A stretch of 64,000 nt of DNA from Sepiola atlantica (taxonomy: Eukaryota; Mollusca; Cephalopoda; Sepiida; Sepiolidae), in assembly GCA_963556195.1 (NCBI GenBank), contig CAUVYP010000251.1, positions 274,001-338,000 of the forward strand, read 5' to 3'. Shown here piece after piece: positions 1 to 13,194 of the stretch (positions within the stretch are counted from its first letter, which is position 1; every line of letters starts with the position of its first letter). Below the pieces are notes generated by a model that was not told where the DNA came from, did no database searches, and worked only from the letters and a program-made list of their open reading frames with translations. The position numbers and the translations under genes were made by a program.

Positions 1-2429
1 ACATCAACAAAATTTAGCGCGTTTTAAAGTTGATATCGCTTTTGTTTATAACTTCCACATTTATTCGAATTGTGCAACGAAACTTTGCAGACAGTCTCGA
101 ATAGGCCTTTTCTACTTAAGTACCAAGTTTCAGAAGTGCAGCTCTTGTACTGCCGGAGATATGTCGATACAAACTGAATACGCAAAACATCAACAAAATT
201 TAGCGCGTTTTAAAGTTGATATCGCTTTTGTTTATAACTTCCACATTTATTCGAATTGTGCAACGAAACTTTGCAGACAGTCGCGGAGACACATGTTCTA
301 CTGAAGTACCAAGTTTCAGAAGTGCAGCTCTTGTACTGCCGGAGATATGTCGATACAAACTGAATACGCAAAACATCAACAAAATTTAGCGCGTTTTAAA
401 GTTGATATCGCTTTTGTTTATAACTTCCACATGTATTCGAATTGTGCAACGAAACTTTGCAGACAGTCGCGAAGACACATTTGCTACTGAAGTACCAAGT
501 TTCAGAAGTGCAGCTCTTGTACTGCCGGAGATGTGTCGATACAAACTGAATACGCAAAAAATCAACAAAATTTAGCGCGTTTTAAAGTTGATATCGCTTT
601 TGTTTATAACTTCCACATTTATTCGAATTGTGCAAGGAAACTTTGCAGACAGTCGCGGAGACACATTTGCTACTGAAGTACCAAGTTTCAGAAGTGCAGC
701 TCTTGTACTGCCGGAGATATGTCGATACAAACTGAATACGCAAAACATCAACAAAATGTAGCGCGTTTTAAAGTTGATATCGCTTTTGTTTATAACTTCC
801 ACATTTATTCGAATTGTGCAACGAAACTTGGCAGACAGTCGCGGACACATGTTCTACTGAAGTAGTAAGTTTCAGAAGTGCAGCTCTTGTACTTCCGGGG
901 ATATGTCGATACAAACTGAATACGCAAAACATCAACAAATATTAGCGCGTTTTAAAGTTGATATCGCTTTTGTTTATAACTTCCACATTTATTCGAATTG
1001 TGCAACGAAACTTTGCAGACAGTCTCGAATAGGCCTTTTCTACTGAAGTACCAAGTTTCAGAAGTGCAGCTCTTGTACTGCCGGAGATATGTCGATACAA
1101 ACTGAATACGCTAAACATCAACAAAATTTAGCGCGTTTTAAAGTTGATATCGCTTTTGTTTATAACTTCCACATGTATTTGAATTGTGCAACGAAACTTT
1201 GCAGACAGTCGCGAAGACACATTTTCTACTGAAGTACCAAGTTTCAGAAGTGCAGCTCTTGTACTGCCGGAGATGTGTCGATACAAACTGAATACGCAAA
1301 ACATCAACAAAATTTAGCGCGTTTTAAAGTTGATATCGCTTTTGTTTATAACTTCCACATTTATTCGAATTGTGCAACGAAACTTTGCAGACAGTCGCGG
1401 AGACACATTTTCCACTGAGGTACTAAGTTTCAGAAGTGCAGTACTTGTACTGCCGGAGATATGTCGATACAAACTGAATACGCAAAACATCAACAAAATT
1501 TAACGCGTTTTAAAGTTGATATCGCTTTTGTTTATAACTTCCACATTTATTCGAATTGTGCAACGAAACTTTGCAGACAGTCGCGGAGACACATTTTCTA
1601 CTGAAGTACCAAGTTTCAGAAGTGCAGTACTTGTACTGCCGGGGATATGTCGATACAAACTGAATACGCAAAACATCAACAAAATGTAGCGCGTTTTAAA
1701 GTTGATATCGCTTTTGTTTATAACTTCCACATTTATTCGAATTGTGCAACGAAACTTTGCAGACAGTCGCGGAGACACATTTGCTACTGAAGTACCAAGT
1801 TTCAGAAGTGCAGCTCTTGTACTGCCGGAGATATGTCGATACAAACTGAATACGCAAAACATCAACAAAATGTAGCGCGTTTTAAAGTTGATATCGCTTT
1901 TGTTTATAACTTCCACATTTATTCGAATTGTGCAACGAAACTTTGCAGACAGTCGCGGAGACACATTTTCTACTGAAGTACCAAGTTTCAGAAGTGCAGC
2001 TCTTGTACTGCCGGAGATATGTCGATACAAACTGAATACGCAAAACATCAACAAAATTTAGCGCGTTTTAAAGTTGATATCGCTTTTGTTTATAACTTCC
2101 ACATTTATTCGAATTGTGCTACGAAACTTTGCAGAAAATCGCGGAGACACATTTTCTACTGAAGTACCAAGTTTCAGAAGTGCAGCTCTTGTACTGCCGG
2201 GGATATGTCGATACAAACTGAATACGCAAAACATCAACAAAATTTAGCGCGTTTTAAAGTATATATCGCTTTTGTTTATAACTTCCACATTTATTCGAAT
2301 TGTGCAACGAAACTTTGCAGACAGTCCCGGAGACACATTTTCTACTGAAGTACCAAGTTTCAGAAGTTCAGCTCTTGTACTGCCGGAGATATGTCGATAC
2401 AAACTGAATACGCAAAACATCAACAAAAT

Positions 2430-2614
2430 TTAGCGCGTTTTAAAGTTGATATCGCTTTTGTTTATAACTTCCACATGTATTCGAATTGTGCAACGAAACT
2501 TTGCAGACAGTCGCGAAGACACATTTTGTACTGAAGTACCAAGTTTCAGAAGTGCAGCTCTTGTACTGCCGGAGATGTGTCGATACAAACTGAATACGCA
2601 AAACATCAAAAAAT
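2430..2614 (+). repeat. 185-bp monomer with a 1-base loss at its right end
   Basis: The end of this monomer reads CATCAAAAAATTTAACG where the consensus has CATCAACAAAATTTAGCG, one base shorter. The same shortened junction occurs at the ends of the monomers starting at 5213 and 6512, so it was copied along with its HOR and did not arise three times. It is followed each time by the cassette monomer and a 184-bp monomer. Confidence 0.8.
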
Positions 2615-5212
2615 TTAACGCGTTTTAAAGTTGATATCGCTTTTGTTTATAACTTCCACATTTATTCGAATTGTGCAACGAAACTTTGCAGACAGTCTCG
2701 AATAGGCCTTTTCTACTGAAGTACCAAGTTTCAGAAGTGCAGCTCTTGTACTGCCGGAGATATGTCGATACAAACTGAATACGCAAAACATCAACAAAAT
2801 GTAGCGCGTTTTAAAGTTGATATCGCTTTTGTTTATAACTTCCACATTTATTCGAATTGTGCAACGAAACTTTGCAGACAGTCGCGGACACATGTTCTAC
2901 TGAAGTAGTAAGTTTCAGAAGTGCAGCTCTTGTACTTCCGGAGATATGTCGATACAAACTGAATACGCAAAACATCAACAAAATTTAGCGCGTTTTAAAG
3001 TTGATATCGCTTTTGTTTATAACTTACACATTTATTCGAATTGTGCAACGAAACTTTGCAGACAGTCTCGAATAGGCCTTTTCTACTGAAGTACCAAGTT
3101 TCAGAAGTGCAGCTCTTGTACTGCCGGAGATATGTCGATACAAACTGAATACGCAAAACATCAACAAAATTTAGCGCGTTTTAAAGTTGATATCGCTTTT
3201 GTTTATAACTTCCACATTTATTCGAATTGTGCAACGAAACTTTGCAGACAGTCGCGGAGACACATGTTCTACTGAAGTACCAAGTTTCAGAAGTGCAGCT
3301 CTTGTACTGCCGGAGATGTGTCGATACAAACTGAATACGCAAAAAATCAACAAAATTTAGCGCGTTTTAAAGTTGATATCGCTTTTGTTTATAACTTCCA
3401 CATTTATTCGAATTGTGCAAGGAAACTTTGCAGACAGTCGCGGAGACACATTTGCTACTGAAGTACCAAGTTTCAGAAGTGCAGCTCTTGTACTGCCGGA
3501 GATATGTCGATACAAACTGAATACGCAAAACATCAACAAAATGTAGCGCGTTTTAAAGTTGATATCGCTTTTGTTCATAACTTCCACATTTATTCGAATT
3601 GTGCAACGAAACTTTGCAGACAGTCGCGGACACATGTTCTACTGAAGTAGTAAGTTTCAGAAGTGCAGCTCTTGTACTTCCGGAGATATGTCGATACAAA
3701 CTGAATACGCAAAACATCAACAAAATTTAGCGCGTTTTAAAGTTGATATCGCTTTTGTTTATAACTTCCACATTTATTCGAATTGTGCAACGAAACTTTG
3801 CAGACAGTCTCGAATAGGCCTTTTCTACTGAAGTACCAAGTTTCAGAAGTGCAGCTCTTGTACTGCCGGAGATATGTCGATACAAACTGAATACGCAAAA
3901 CATCAACAAAATTTAGCGCGTTTTAAAGTTGATATCGCTTTTGTTTATAACTTCCACATGTATTCGAATTGTGCAACGAAACTTTGCAGACAGTCGCGAA
4001 GACACATTTTCTACTGAAGTACCAAGTTTCAGAAGTGCAGCTCTTGTACTGCCGGAGATGTGTCGATACAAACTGAATACGCAAAACATCAACAAAATTT
4101 AGCGCGTTTTAAAGTTGATATCGCTTTTGTTTATAACTTCCACATTTATTCGAATTGTGCAACGAAACTTGGCAGACAGTCTCGAATAGGCCTTTTCTAC
4201 TGAAGTACCAAGTTTCAGAAGTGCAGCTCTTGTACTGCCGGAGATATGTCGATACAAACTGAATACGCAAAACATCAACAAAATTTAGCGCGTTTTAAAG
4301 TTGATATCGCTTTTGTTTATAACTTCCACATTTATTCGAATTGTGCAACGAAACTTTGCAGACAGTCGCGGAGACACATGTTCTACTGAAGTACCAAGTT
4401 TCAGAAGTGCAGCTCTTGTACTGCCGGAGATATGTCGATACAAACTGAATACGCAAAACATCAACAAAATTTAGCGCGTTTTAAAGTTGATATCGCTTTT
4501 GTTTATAACTTCCACATGTATTCGAATTGTGCAACGAAACTTTGCAGACAGTCGCGAAGACACATTTTCTACTGAAGTACCAAGTTTCAGAAGTGCAGCT
4601 CTTGTACTGCCGGAGATGTGTCGATACAAACTGAATACTCAAAAAATCAACAAAATTTAGCGCGTTTTAAAGTTGATATCGCTTTTGTTTATAACTTCCA
4701 CATTTATTCGAATTGTGCAAGGAAACTTTGCAGACAGTCGCGGAGACACATTTGCTACTGAAGTACCAAGTTTCAGAAGTGCAGCTCTTGTACTGCCGGA
4801 GATATGTCGATACAAACTGAATACGCAAAACATCAACAAAATGTAGGGCGTTTTAAAGTTGATATCGCTTTTGTTTATAACTTCCACATTTATTCGAATT
4901 GTGCAACGAAACTTTGCAGACAGTCGCGGACACATGTTCTACTGAAGTAGTAAGTTTCAGAAGTGCAGCTCTTGTACTTCCGGAGATATGTCGATACAAA
5001 CTGAATACGCAAAACATCAACAAAATTTAGCGCGTTTTAAAGTTGATATCGCTTTTGTTTATAACTTCCACATTTATTCGAATTGTGCAACGAAACTTTG
5101 CAGACAGTCTCGAATAGGCCTTTTCTACTGAAGTACTAAGTTTCAGAAGTGCAGCTCTTGTACTGCCGGAGATATGTCGATACAAACTGAATACGCAAAA
5201 CATTAACAAAAT
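2615..5212. repeat. HOR copy, 14 monomers (2598 bp), copy 1
   Basis: The order of monomer types matches 6697-9294 one for one: cassette, 184-bp, cassette with AACTTACAC, GTTC type, AAGG type, 184-bp, cassette, ATGTATTCG type, cassette with CTTGGCAG, GTTC type, ATGTATTCG type, AAGG type, 184-bp, cassette. I count roughly eleven base differences between the two copies, about 99.6% identity. Their starts are 4082 bp (22 monomers) apart. The match ends at 5212/9294, where this copy continues with a 185-bp monomer and the other with a 186-bp one. Confidence 0.85.
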
Positions 5213-6696
5213 TTAGCGCGTTTTAAAGTTGATATCGCTTTTGTTTATAACTTCCACATGTATTCGAATTGTGCAACGAAACTTTGCAGACAGTCGCGAA
5301 GACACATTTTCTACTGAAGTACCAAGTTTCAGAAGTGCAGCTCTTGTACTGCCGGAGATATGTCGATACAAACTGAATACGCAAAACATCAAAAAATTTA
5401 ACGCTTTTGAAAGTTGATATCGCTTTTGTTTATAACTTCCACATTTATTCGAATTGTGCAACGAAACTTTGCAGACAGTCTCGAATAGGCCTTTTCTACT
5501 GAAGTACCAAGTTTCAGAAGTGCAGCTCTTGTACTGCCGGAGATATGTCGATACAAACTGAATACGCAAAACATCAACAAAATGTAGCGCGTTTTAAAGT
5601 TGATATCGCTTTTGTTTATAACTTCCACATTTATTCGAATTGTGCAACGAAACTTTGCAGACAGTCGCGGACACATGTTCTACTGAAGTAGTAAGTTTCA
5701 GAAGTGCAGCTCTTGTACTTCCGGAGATATGTCGATACAAACTGAATACGCAAAACATCAACAAAATTTAGCGCGTTTTAAAGTTGATATCGCTTTTGTT
5801 TATAACTTACACATTTATTCGAATTGTGCAACGAAACTTTGCAGACAGTCTCGAATAGGCCTTTTCTACTGAAGTACCAAGTTTCAGAAGTGCAGCTCTT
5901 GTACTGCCGGAGATATGTCGATACAAACTGAATACGCAAAACATCAACAAAATTTAGCGCGTTTTAAAGTTGATATCGCTTTTGTTTATAACTTCCACAT
6001 TTATTCGAATTGTGCAACGAAACTTTGCAGACAGTCGCGGAGACACATGTTCTACTGAAGTACCAAGTTTCAGAAGTGCAGCTCTTGTACTGCCGGAGAT
6101 GTGTCGATACAAACTGAATACGCAAAAAATCAACAAAATTTAGCGCGTTTTAAAGTTGATATCGCTTTTGTTTATAACTTCCACATTTATTCGAATTGTG
6201 CAACGAAACTTTGCAGACAGTCGCGGAGACACATTTGCTACTGAAGTACCAAGTTTCAGAAGTGCAGCTCTTGTACTGCCGGGGATATGTCGATACAAAC
6301 TGAATACGCAAAACATCAACAAAATTTAGCGCGTTTTAAAGTATATATCGCTTTTGTTTATAACTTCCACATTTATTTGAATTGTGCAACGAAACTTTGC
6401 AGACAGTCCCGGAGACACATTTTCTACTGAAGTACCAAGTTTCAGAAGTTCAGCTCTTGTACTGCCGGAGATATGTCGATACAAACTGAATACGCAAAAC
6501 ATCAACAAAATTTAGCGCGTTTTAAAGTTGATATCGCTTTTGTTTATAACTTCCACATGTATTCGAATTGTGCAACGAAACTTTGCAGACAGTCGCGAAG
6601 ACACATTTTCTACTGAAGTACCAAGTTTCAGAAGTGCAGCTCTTGTACTGCCGGAGATGTGTCGATACAAACTGAATACGCAAAACATCAAAAAAT

Positions 6697-9294
6697 TTAA
6701 CGCGTTTTAAAGTTGATATCGCTTTTGTTTATAACTTCCACATTTATTCGAATTGTGCAACGAAACTTTGCAGACAGTCTCGAATAGGCCTTTTCTACTG
6801 AAGTACCAAGTTTCAGAAGTGCAGCTCTTGTACTGCCGGAGATATGTCGATACAAACTGAATACGCAAAACATCAACAAAATGTAGCGCGTTTTAAAGTT
6901 GATATCGCTTTTGTTTATAACTTCCACATTTATTCGAATTGTGCAACGAAACTTTGCAGACAGTCGCGGACACATGTTCTACTGAAGTAGTAAGTTTCAG
7001 AAGTGCAGCTCTTGTACTGCCGGAGATATGTCGATACAAACTGAATACGCAAAACATCAACAAAATTTAGCGCGTTTTAAAGTTGATATCGCTTTTGTTT
7101 ATAACTTACACATTTATTCGAATTGTGCAACGAAACTTTGCAGACAGTCTCGAATAGGCCTTTTCTACTGAAGTACCAAGTTTCAGAAGTGCAGCTCTTG
7201 TACTGCCGGAGATATGTCGATACAAACTGAATACGCAAAACATCAACAAAATTTAGCGCGTTTTAAAGTTGATATCGCTTTTGTTTATAACTTCCACATT
7301 TATTCGAATTGTGCAACGAAACTTTGCAGACAGTCGCGGAGACACATGTTCTACTGAAGTACCAAGTTTCAGAAGTGCAGCTCTTGTACTGCCGGAGATG
7401 TGTCGATACAAACTGAATACGCAAAAAATCAACAAAATTTAGCGCGTTTTAAAGTTGATATCGCTTTTGTTTATAACTTCCACATTTATTCGAATTGTGC
7501 AAGGAAACTTTGCAGACAGTCGCGGAGACACATTTGCTACTGAAGTACCAAGTTTCAGAAGTGCAGCTCTTGTACTGCCGGAGATATGTCGATACAAACT
7601 GAATACGCAAAACATCAACAAAATGTAGCGCGTTTTAAAGTTGATATCGCTTTTGTTTATAACTTCCACATTTATTCGAATTGTGCAACGAAACTTTGCA
7701 GACAGTCGCGGACACATGTTCTACTGAAGTAGTAAGTTTCAGAAGTGCAGCTCTTGTACTTCCGGAGATATGTCGATACAAACTGAATACGCAAAACATC
7801 AACAAAATTTAGCGCGTTTTAAAGTTGATATCGCTTTTGTTTATAACTTCCACATTTATTCGAATTGTGCAACGAAACTTTGCAGACAGTCTCGAATAGG
7901 CCTTTTCTACTGAAGTACCAAGTTTCAGAAGTGCAGCTCTTGTACTGCCGGAGATATGTCGATACAAACAGAATACGCAAAAAATCAACAAAATTTAGCG
8001 CGTTTTAAAGTTGATATCGCTTTTGTTTATAACTTCCACATGTATTCGAATTGTGCAACGAAACTTTGCAGACAGTCGCGAAGACACATTTTCTACTGAA
8101 GTACCAGGTTTCAGAAGTGCAGCTCTTGTACTGCCGGAGATGTGTCGATACAAACTGAATACGCAAAACATCAACAAAATTTAGCGCGTTTTAAAGTTGA
8201 TATCGCTTTTGTTTATAACTTCCACATTTATTCGAATTGTGCAACGAAACTTGGCAGACAGTCTCGAATAGGCCTTTTCTACTGAAGTACCAAGTTTCAG
8301 AAGTGCAGCTCTTGTACTGCCGGAGATATGTCGATACAAACTGAATACGCAAAACATCAACAAAATTTAGCGCGTTTTAAAGTTGATATCGCTTTTGTTT
8401 ATAACTTCCACATTTATTCGAATTGTGCAACGAAACTTTGCAGACAGTCGCGGAGACACATGTTCTACTGAAGTACCAAGTTTCAGAAGTGCAGCTCTTG
8501 TACTGCCGGAGATATGTCGATACAAACTGAATACGCAAAACATCAACAAAATTTAGCGCGTTTTAAAGTTGATATCGCTTTTGTTTATAACTTCCACATG
8601 TATTCGAATTGTGCAACGAAACTTTGCAGACAGTCGCGAAGACACATTTTCTACTGAAGTACCAAGTTTCAGAAGTGCAGCTCTTGTACTGCCGGAGATG
8701 TGTCGATACAAACTGAATACGCAAAAAATCAACAAAATTTAGCGCGTTTTTAAGTTGATATCGCTTTTGTTTATAACTTCCACATTTATTCGAATTGTGC
8801 AAGGAAACTTTGCAGACAGTCGCGGAGACACATTTGCTACTGAAGTACCAAGTTTCAGAAGTGCAGCTCTTGTACTGCCGGAGATATGTCGATACAAACT
8901 GAATACGCAAAACATCAACAAAATGTAGCGCGTTTTAAAGTTGATATCGCTTTTGTTTATAACTTCCACATTTATTCGAATTGTGCAACGAAACTTTGCA
9001 GACAGTCGCGGACACATGTTCTACTGAAGTAGTAAGTTTCAGAAGTGCAGCTCTTGTACTTCCGGAGATATGTCGATACAAACTGAATACGCAAAACATC
9101 AACAAAATTTAGCGCGTTTTAAAGTTGATATCGCTTTTGTTTATAACTTCCACATTTATTCGAATTGTGCAACGAAACTTTGCAGACAGTCTCGAATAGG
9201 CCTTTTCTACTGAAGTACCAAGTTTCAGAAGTGCAGCTCTTGTACTACCGGAGATATGTCGATACAAACTGAATACGCAAAACATCAACAAAAT
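6697..9294. repeat. HOR copy, 14 monomers (2598 bp), copy 2
   Basis: Second copy of the 14-monomer block at 2615-5212. Both begin with the unusual TTAACGCG start and share the rare AACTTACAC and CTTGGCAG variants in the same monomers. Private changes here include TACCAGGTTT in the monomer at 7995, AAACAGAATACG at the end of the monomer at 7809, and TTTTTAAGTTG at 8739. The monomers just before each copy (2244-2614 and 6326-6696) also match, sharing AGTATATATCGC, CAGTCCCGG and a following 185-bp monomer, so the duplicated unit probably once extended further left. Confidence 0.85.
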
Positions 9295-10222
9295 TTAGCG
9301 CGTTTTAAAGTTGATATCGCTTTTGTTTATAACTTCCACATGTATTCGAATTGTGCAACGAAACTTTGCAGACAGTCGCGAAGACACATTTTCTACTGAA
9401 GTACCAAGTTTCAGAAGTGCAGCTCTTGTACTGCCGGAGATGTGTCGATACAAACTGAATACGCAAAACATCAACAAAATTTAACGCGTTTTAAAGTTGA
9501 TATCGCTTTTGTTTATAACTTCCACATTTATTCGAATTGTGCAACGAAACTTTGCAGACAGTCGCGGAGACACATTTTCCACTGAAGTACTAAGTTTCAG
9601 AAGTGCAGTACTTGTACTGCCGGAGATATGTCGATACAAACTGAATACGCAAAACATAAACAAAATTTAACGCGTTTTAAAGTTGATATCGCTTTTGTTT
9701 ATAACTTCCACATTTATTCGAATTGTGCAACGAAACTTTGCAGACAGTCGCGGAGACACATTTTCTACTGAAGTACCAAGTTTAAGAAGTGCAGCTCTTG
9801 TACTGCCGGGGATATGTCGATACAAACTGAATACGCAAAACATCAACAAAATGTAGCGCGTTTTAAAGTTGATATCGCTTTTGTTTATAACTTCCACATT
9901 TATTCGAATTGTGCAACGAAACTTTGCAGACAGTCGCGGACACATGTTCTACTGAAGTAGTAAGTTTCAGAAGTGCAGCTCTTGTACTTCCGGAGATATG
10001 TCGATACAAACTGAATACGCAAAACATCAACAAAATTTAGCGCGTTTTAAAGTTGATATCGCTTTTGTTTATAACTTCCACATTTATTCGAATTGTGCAA
10101 CGAAACTTTGCAGACAGTCTCGAATAGGCCTTTTCTACTGAAGTACCAAGTTTCAGAAGTGCAGCTCTTGTACTGCCGGAGATATGTCGATACAAACTGA
10201 ATACGCAAAACATCAACAAAAT

Positions 10223-11708
10223 TTAGCGCGTTTTAAAGTTGATATCGCTTTTGTTTATAACTTCCACATGTATTCGAATTGTGCAACGAAACTTTGCAGA
10301 CAGTCGCGAAGACACATTTTCTACTGAAGTACCAAGTTTCAGAAGTGCAGCTCTTGTACTGCCGGAGATGTGTCGATACAAACTGAATACGCAAAACATC
10401 AACAAAATTTAGCGCGTTTTAAAGTTGATATCGCTTTTGTTTATAACTTCCACATTTATTCGAATTGTGCAACGAAACTTGGCAGACAGTCTCGAATAGG
10501 CCTTTTCTACTGAAGTACCAAGTTTCAGAAGTGCAGCTCTTGTGCTGCCGGAGATATGTCGATACAAACTGAATACGCAAAACATCAACAAAATTTAGCG
10601 CGTTTTAAAGTTGATATCGCTTTTGTTTATAACTTCCACATTTATTCGAATTGTGCAACGAAACTTTGCAGACAGTCGCGGAGACACATGTTCTACTGAA
10701 GTACCAAGTTTCAGAAGTGCAGCACTTGTACTGCCGGAGATATGTCGATACAAACTGAATACGCAAAACATCAACAAAATTTAGCGCGTTTTAAAGTTGA
10801 TATCGCTTTTGTTTATAACTTCCACATGTATTCGAATTATGCAACGAAACTTTGCAGACAGTCGCGAAGACACATTTTCTACTGAAGTACCAAGTTTCAG
10901 AAGTGCAGCTCTTGTACTGCCGGAGATGTGTCGATACAAACTGAATACGCAAAACATCAACAAAATTTAGCGCGTTTTAAAGTTGATATCGCTTTTGTTT
11001 ATAACTTCCACATTTATTCGAATTGTGCAACGAAACTTTGCAGACAGTCGCGGAGACACATTTTCCACTGAAGTACTAAGTTTCAGAAGTGCAGTACTTG
11101 TACTGCCGGAGATATGTCGATACAAACTGAATACGCAAAACATCAACAAAATTTAACGCGTTTTAAAGTTGATATCGCTTTTGTTTATAACTTCCACATT
11201 TATTCGAATTGTGCAACGAAACTTTGCAGACAGTCGCGGAGACACATTTTCTACTGAAGTACCAAGTTTCAGAAGTGCAGCTCTTGTACTGCCGGGGATA
11301 TGTCGATACAAACTGAATACGCAAAACATCAACAAAATGTAGCGCGTTTTAAAGTTGATATCGCTTTTGTTTATAACTTCCACATTTATTCGAATTGTGC
11401 AACGAAACTTTGCAGACAGTCGCGGACACATGTTCTACTGAAGTAGTAAGTTTCAGAAGTGCAGCTCTTGTACTTCCGGAGATATGTCGATACAAACTGA
11501 ATACGCAAAACATCAACAAAATGTACCGCGTTTTAAAGTTGATATCGCTTTTGTTTATAACTTCCACATTTATTCGAATTGTGCAACGAAACTTTGCAGA
11601 CAGTCGCGGAGACACATGTTCTACTGAAGTACCAAGTTTCAGAAGTGCAGCTCTTGTACTGCCGGAGATATGTCGATACAAACTGAATACGCAAAACATC
11701 AACAAAAT
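10223..11708. repeat. HOR copy, 8 monomers (1486 bp), copy 1 of a direct tandem pair
   Basis: Eight monomers, one of them the 184-bp type at 11339, followed at once by a second copy at 11709. Shared rare features in the same slots are CTTGGCAG with the cassette, GCAGCACTTG, ATTATGCAAC, TTAACGCG, and GTACCGCG in the last monomer. I count about six differences in 1486 bp, which points to a recent tandem duplication. Confidence 0.88.
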
Positions 11709-13194
11709 TTAGCGCGTTTTAAAGTTGATATCGCTTTTGTTTATAACTTCCACATGTATTCGAATTGTGCAACGAAACTTTGCAGACAGTCGCGAAGACA
11801 CATTTTCTACTGAAGTACCAAGTTTCAGAAGTGCAGCTCTTGTACTGCCGGAGATGTGTCGATACAAACTGAATACGCAAAACATCAACAAAATTTAGCG
11901 GGTTTTAAAGTTGATATCGCTTTTGTTTATAACTTCCACATTTATTCGAATTGTGCAACGAAACTTGGCAGACAGTCTCGAATAGGCCTTTTCTACTGAA
12001 GTACCAAGTTTCAGAAGTGCAGCTCTTGTACTGCCGGAGATATGTCGATACAAACTGAATACGCAAAACATCAACAAAATTTAGCGCGTTTTAAAGTTGA
12101 TATCGCTTTTACTTATAACTTCCACATTTATTCGAATTGTGCAACGAAACTTTGCAGACAGTCGCGGAGACACATGTTCTACTGAAGTACCAAGTTTCAG
12201 AAGTGCAGCACTTGTACTGCCGGAGATATGTCGATACAAACTGAATACGCAAAACATCAACAAAATTTAGCGCGTTTTAAAGTTGATATCGCTTTTGTTT
12301 ATAACTTCCACATGTATTCGAATTATGCAACGAAACTTTGCAGACAGTCGCGAAGACACATTTTCTACTGAAGTACCAAGTTTCAGAAGTGCAGCTCTTG
12401 TACTGCCGGAGATGTGTCGATACAAACTGAATACGCAAAACATCAACAAAATTTAGCGCGTTTTAAAGTTGATATCGCTTTTGTTTATAACTTCCACATT
12501 TATTCGAATTGTGCAACGAAACTTTGCAGACAGTCGCGGAGACACATTTTCCACTGAAGTACTAAGTTTCAGAAGTGCAGTACTTGTACTGCCGGAGATA
12601 TGTCGATACAAACTGAATACGCAAAACATCAACAAAATTTAACGCGTTTTAAAGTTGATATCGCTTTTGTTTATAACTTCCACATTTATTCGAATTGTGC
12701 AACGAAACTTTGCAGACAGTCGCGGAGACACATTTTCTACTGAAGTACCAAGTTTCAGAAGTGCAGCTCTTGTACTGCCGGGGATATGTCGATACAAACT
12801 GAATACGCAAAACATCAACAAAATGTAGCGCGTTTTAAAGTTGATATCGCTTTTGTTTATAACTTCCACATTTATTCGAATTGTGCAACGAAACTTTGCA
12901 GACAGTCGCGGACACATGTTCTACTGAAGTAGTAAGTTTCAGAAGTGCAGCCCTTGTACTTCCGGAGATATGTCGATACAAACTGAATACGCAAAACATC
13001 AACAAAATGTACCGCGTTTTAAAGTTGATATCGCTTTTGTTTATAACTTCCACATTTATTCGAATTGTGCAACGAAACTTTGCAGACAGTCGCGGAGACA
13101 CATTTTCTACTGAAGTACCAAGTTTCAGAAGTGCAGCTCTTGTACTGCCGGAGATATGTCGATACAAACTGAATACGCAAAACATCAACAAAAT
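11709..13194. repeat. HOR copy, 8 monomers (1486 bp), copy 2 of a direct tandem pair
   Basis: Immediate repeat of 10223-11708. Its differences include TAGCGGGTTTT at 11895, CTTTTACTTAT in the monomer at 12081, GCAGCCCTTG in the 184-bp monomer at 12825, and CACATTTTC in place of CACATGTTC in the last monomer. After 13194 the 184-bp type and the TCTCGAATAGG cassette no longer appear for many kilobases, so this copy marks the right edge of domain A. Confidence 0.88.

Larger units (their letters stand above)
758..13008 (+). repeat. 184-bp monomer subfamily (11 copies)
   Basis: Copies start at 758, 2801, 3543, 4843, 5584, 6883, 7625, 8925, 9853, 11339 and 12825. Each has GCGGACACATG where the consensus has GCGGAGACACATG, a 2-bp loss, together with AGTAGTAAG in place of AGTACCAAG. 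Most also have TACTTCCGG in place of TACTGCCGG. Most begin with GTA rather than TTA. Shared diagnostic changes show common descent and spread within this part of the array. The 2-bp loss shifts the minus-strand reading frame, which supports a non-coding role. Confidence 0.9.
1..13194. repeat. Array domain A: nested HORs with 184-bp monomers and TCTCGAATAGG cassette
   Basis: This domain is set apart by two markers. All eleven 184-bp monomers of the window start here, and 17 monomers carry the cassette TCTCGAATAGGCC in place of TCGCGGAGACACA (starts 14, 942, 2615, 2985, 3727, 4099, 5027, 5398, 5768, 6697, 7067, 7809, 8181, 9109, 10037, 10409, 11895). A third frequent type has ATGTATTCG with GCGAAGACAC and GATGTGTCG. 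The order of types is repeated at several scales: 2598 bp at 2615 and 6697, 1486 bp at 10223 and 11709, and shorter echoes at 14, 4099 and 8181. Three of the four 185-bp monomers (2430, 5213, 6512) also lie here. Confidence 0.85.

Noticed and set aside
1500..2054. A 184-codon minus-strand frame as a possible repeat protein gene
   Set aside because: Three monomers joined by GTA boundaries. There is no promoter, unique flank or end domain, and the neighbouring monomers with the same sequence have stops.
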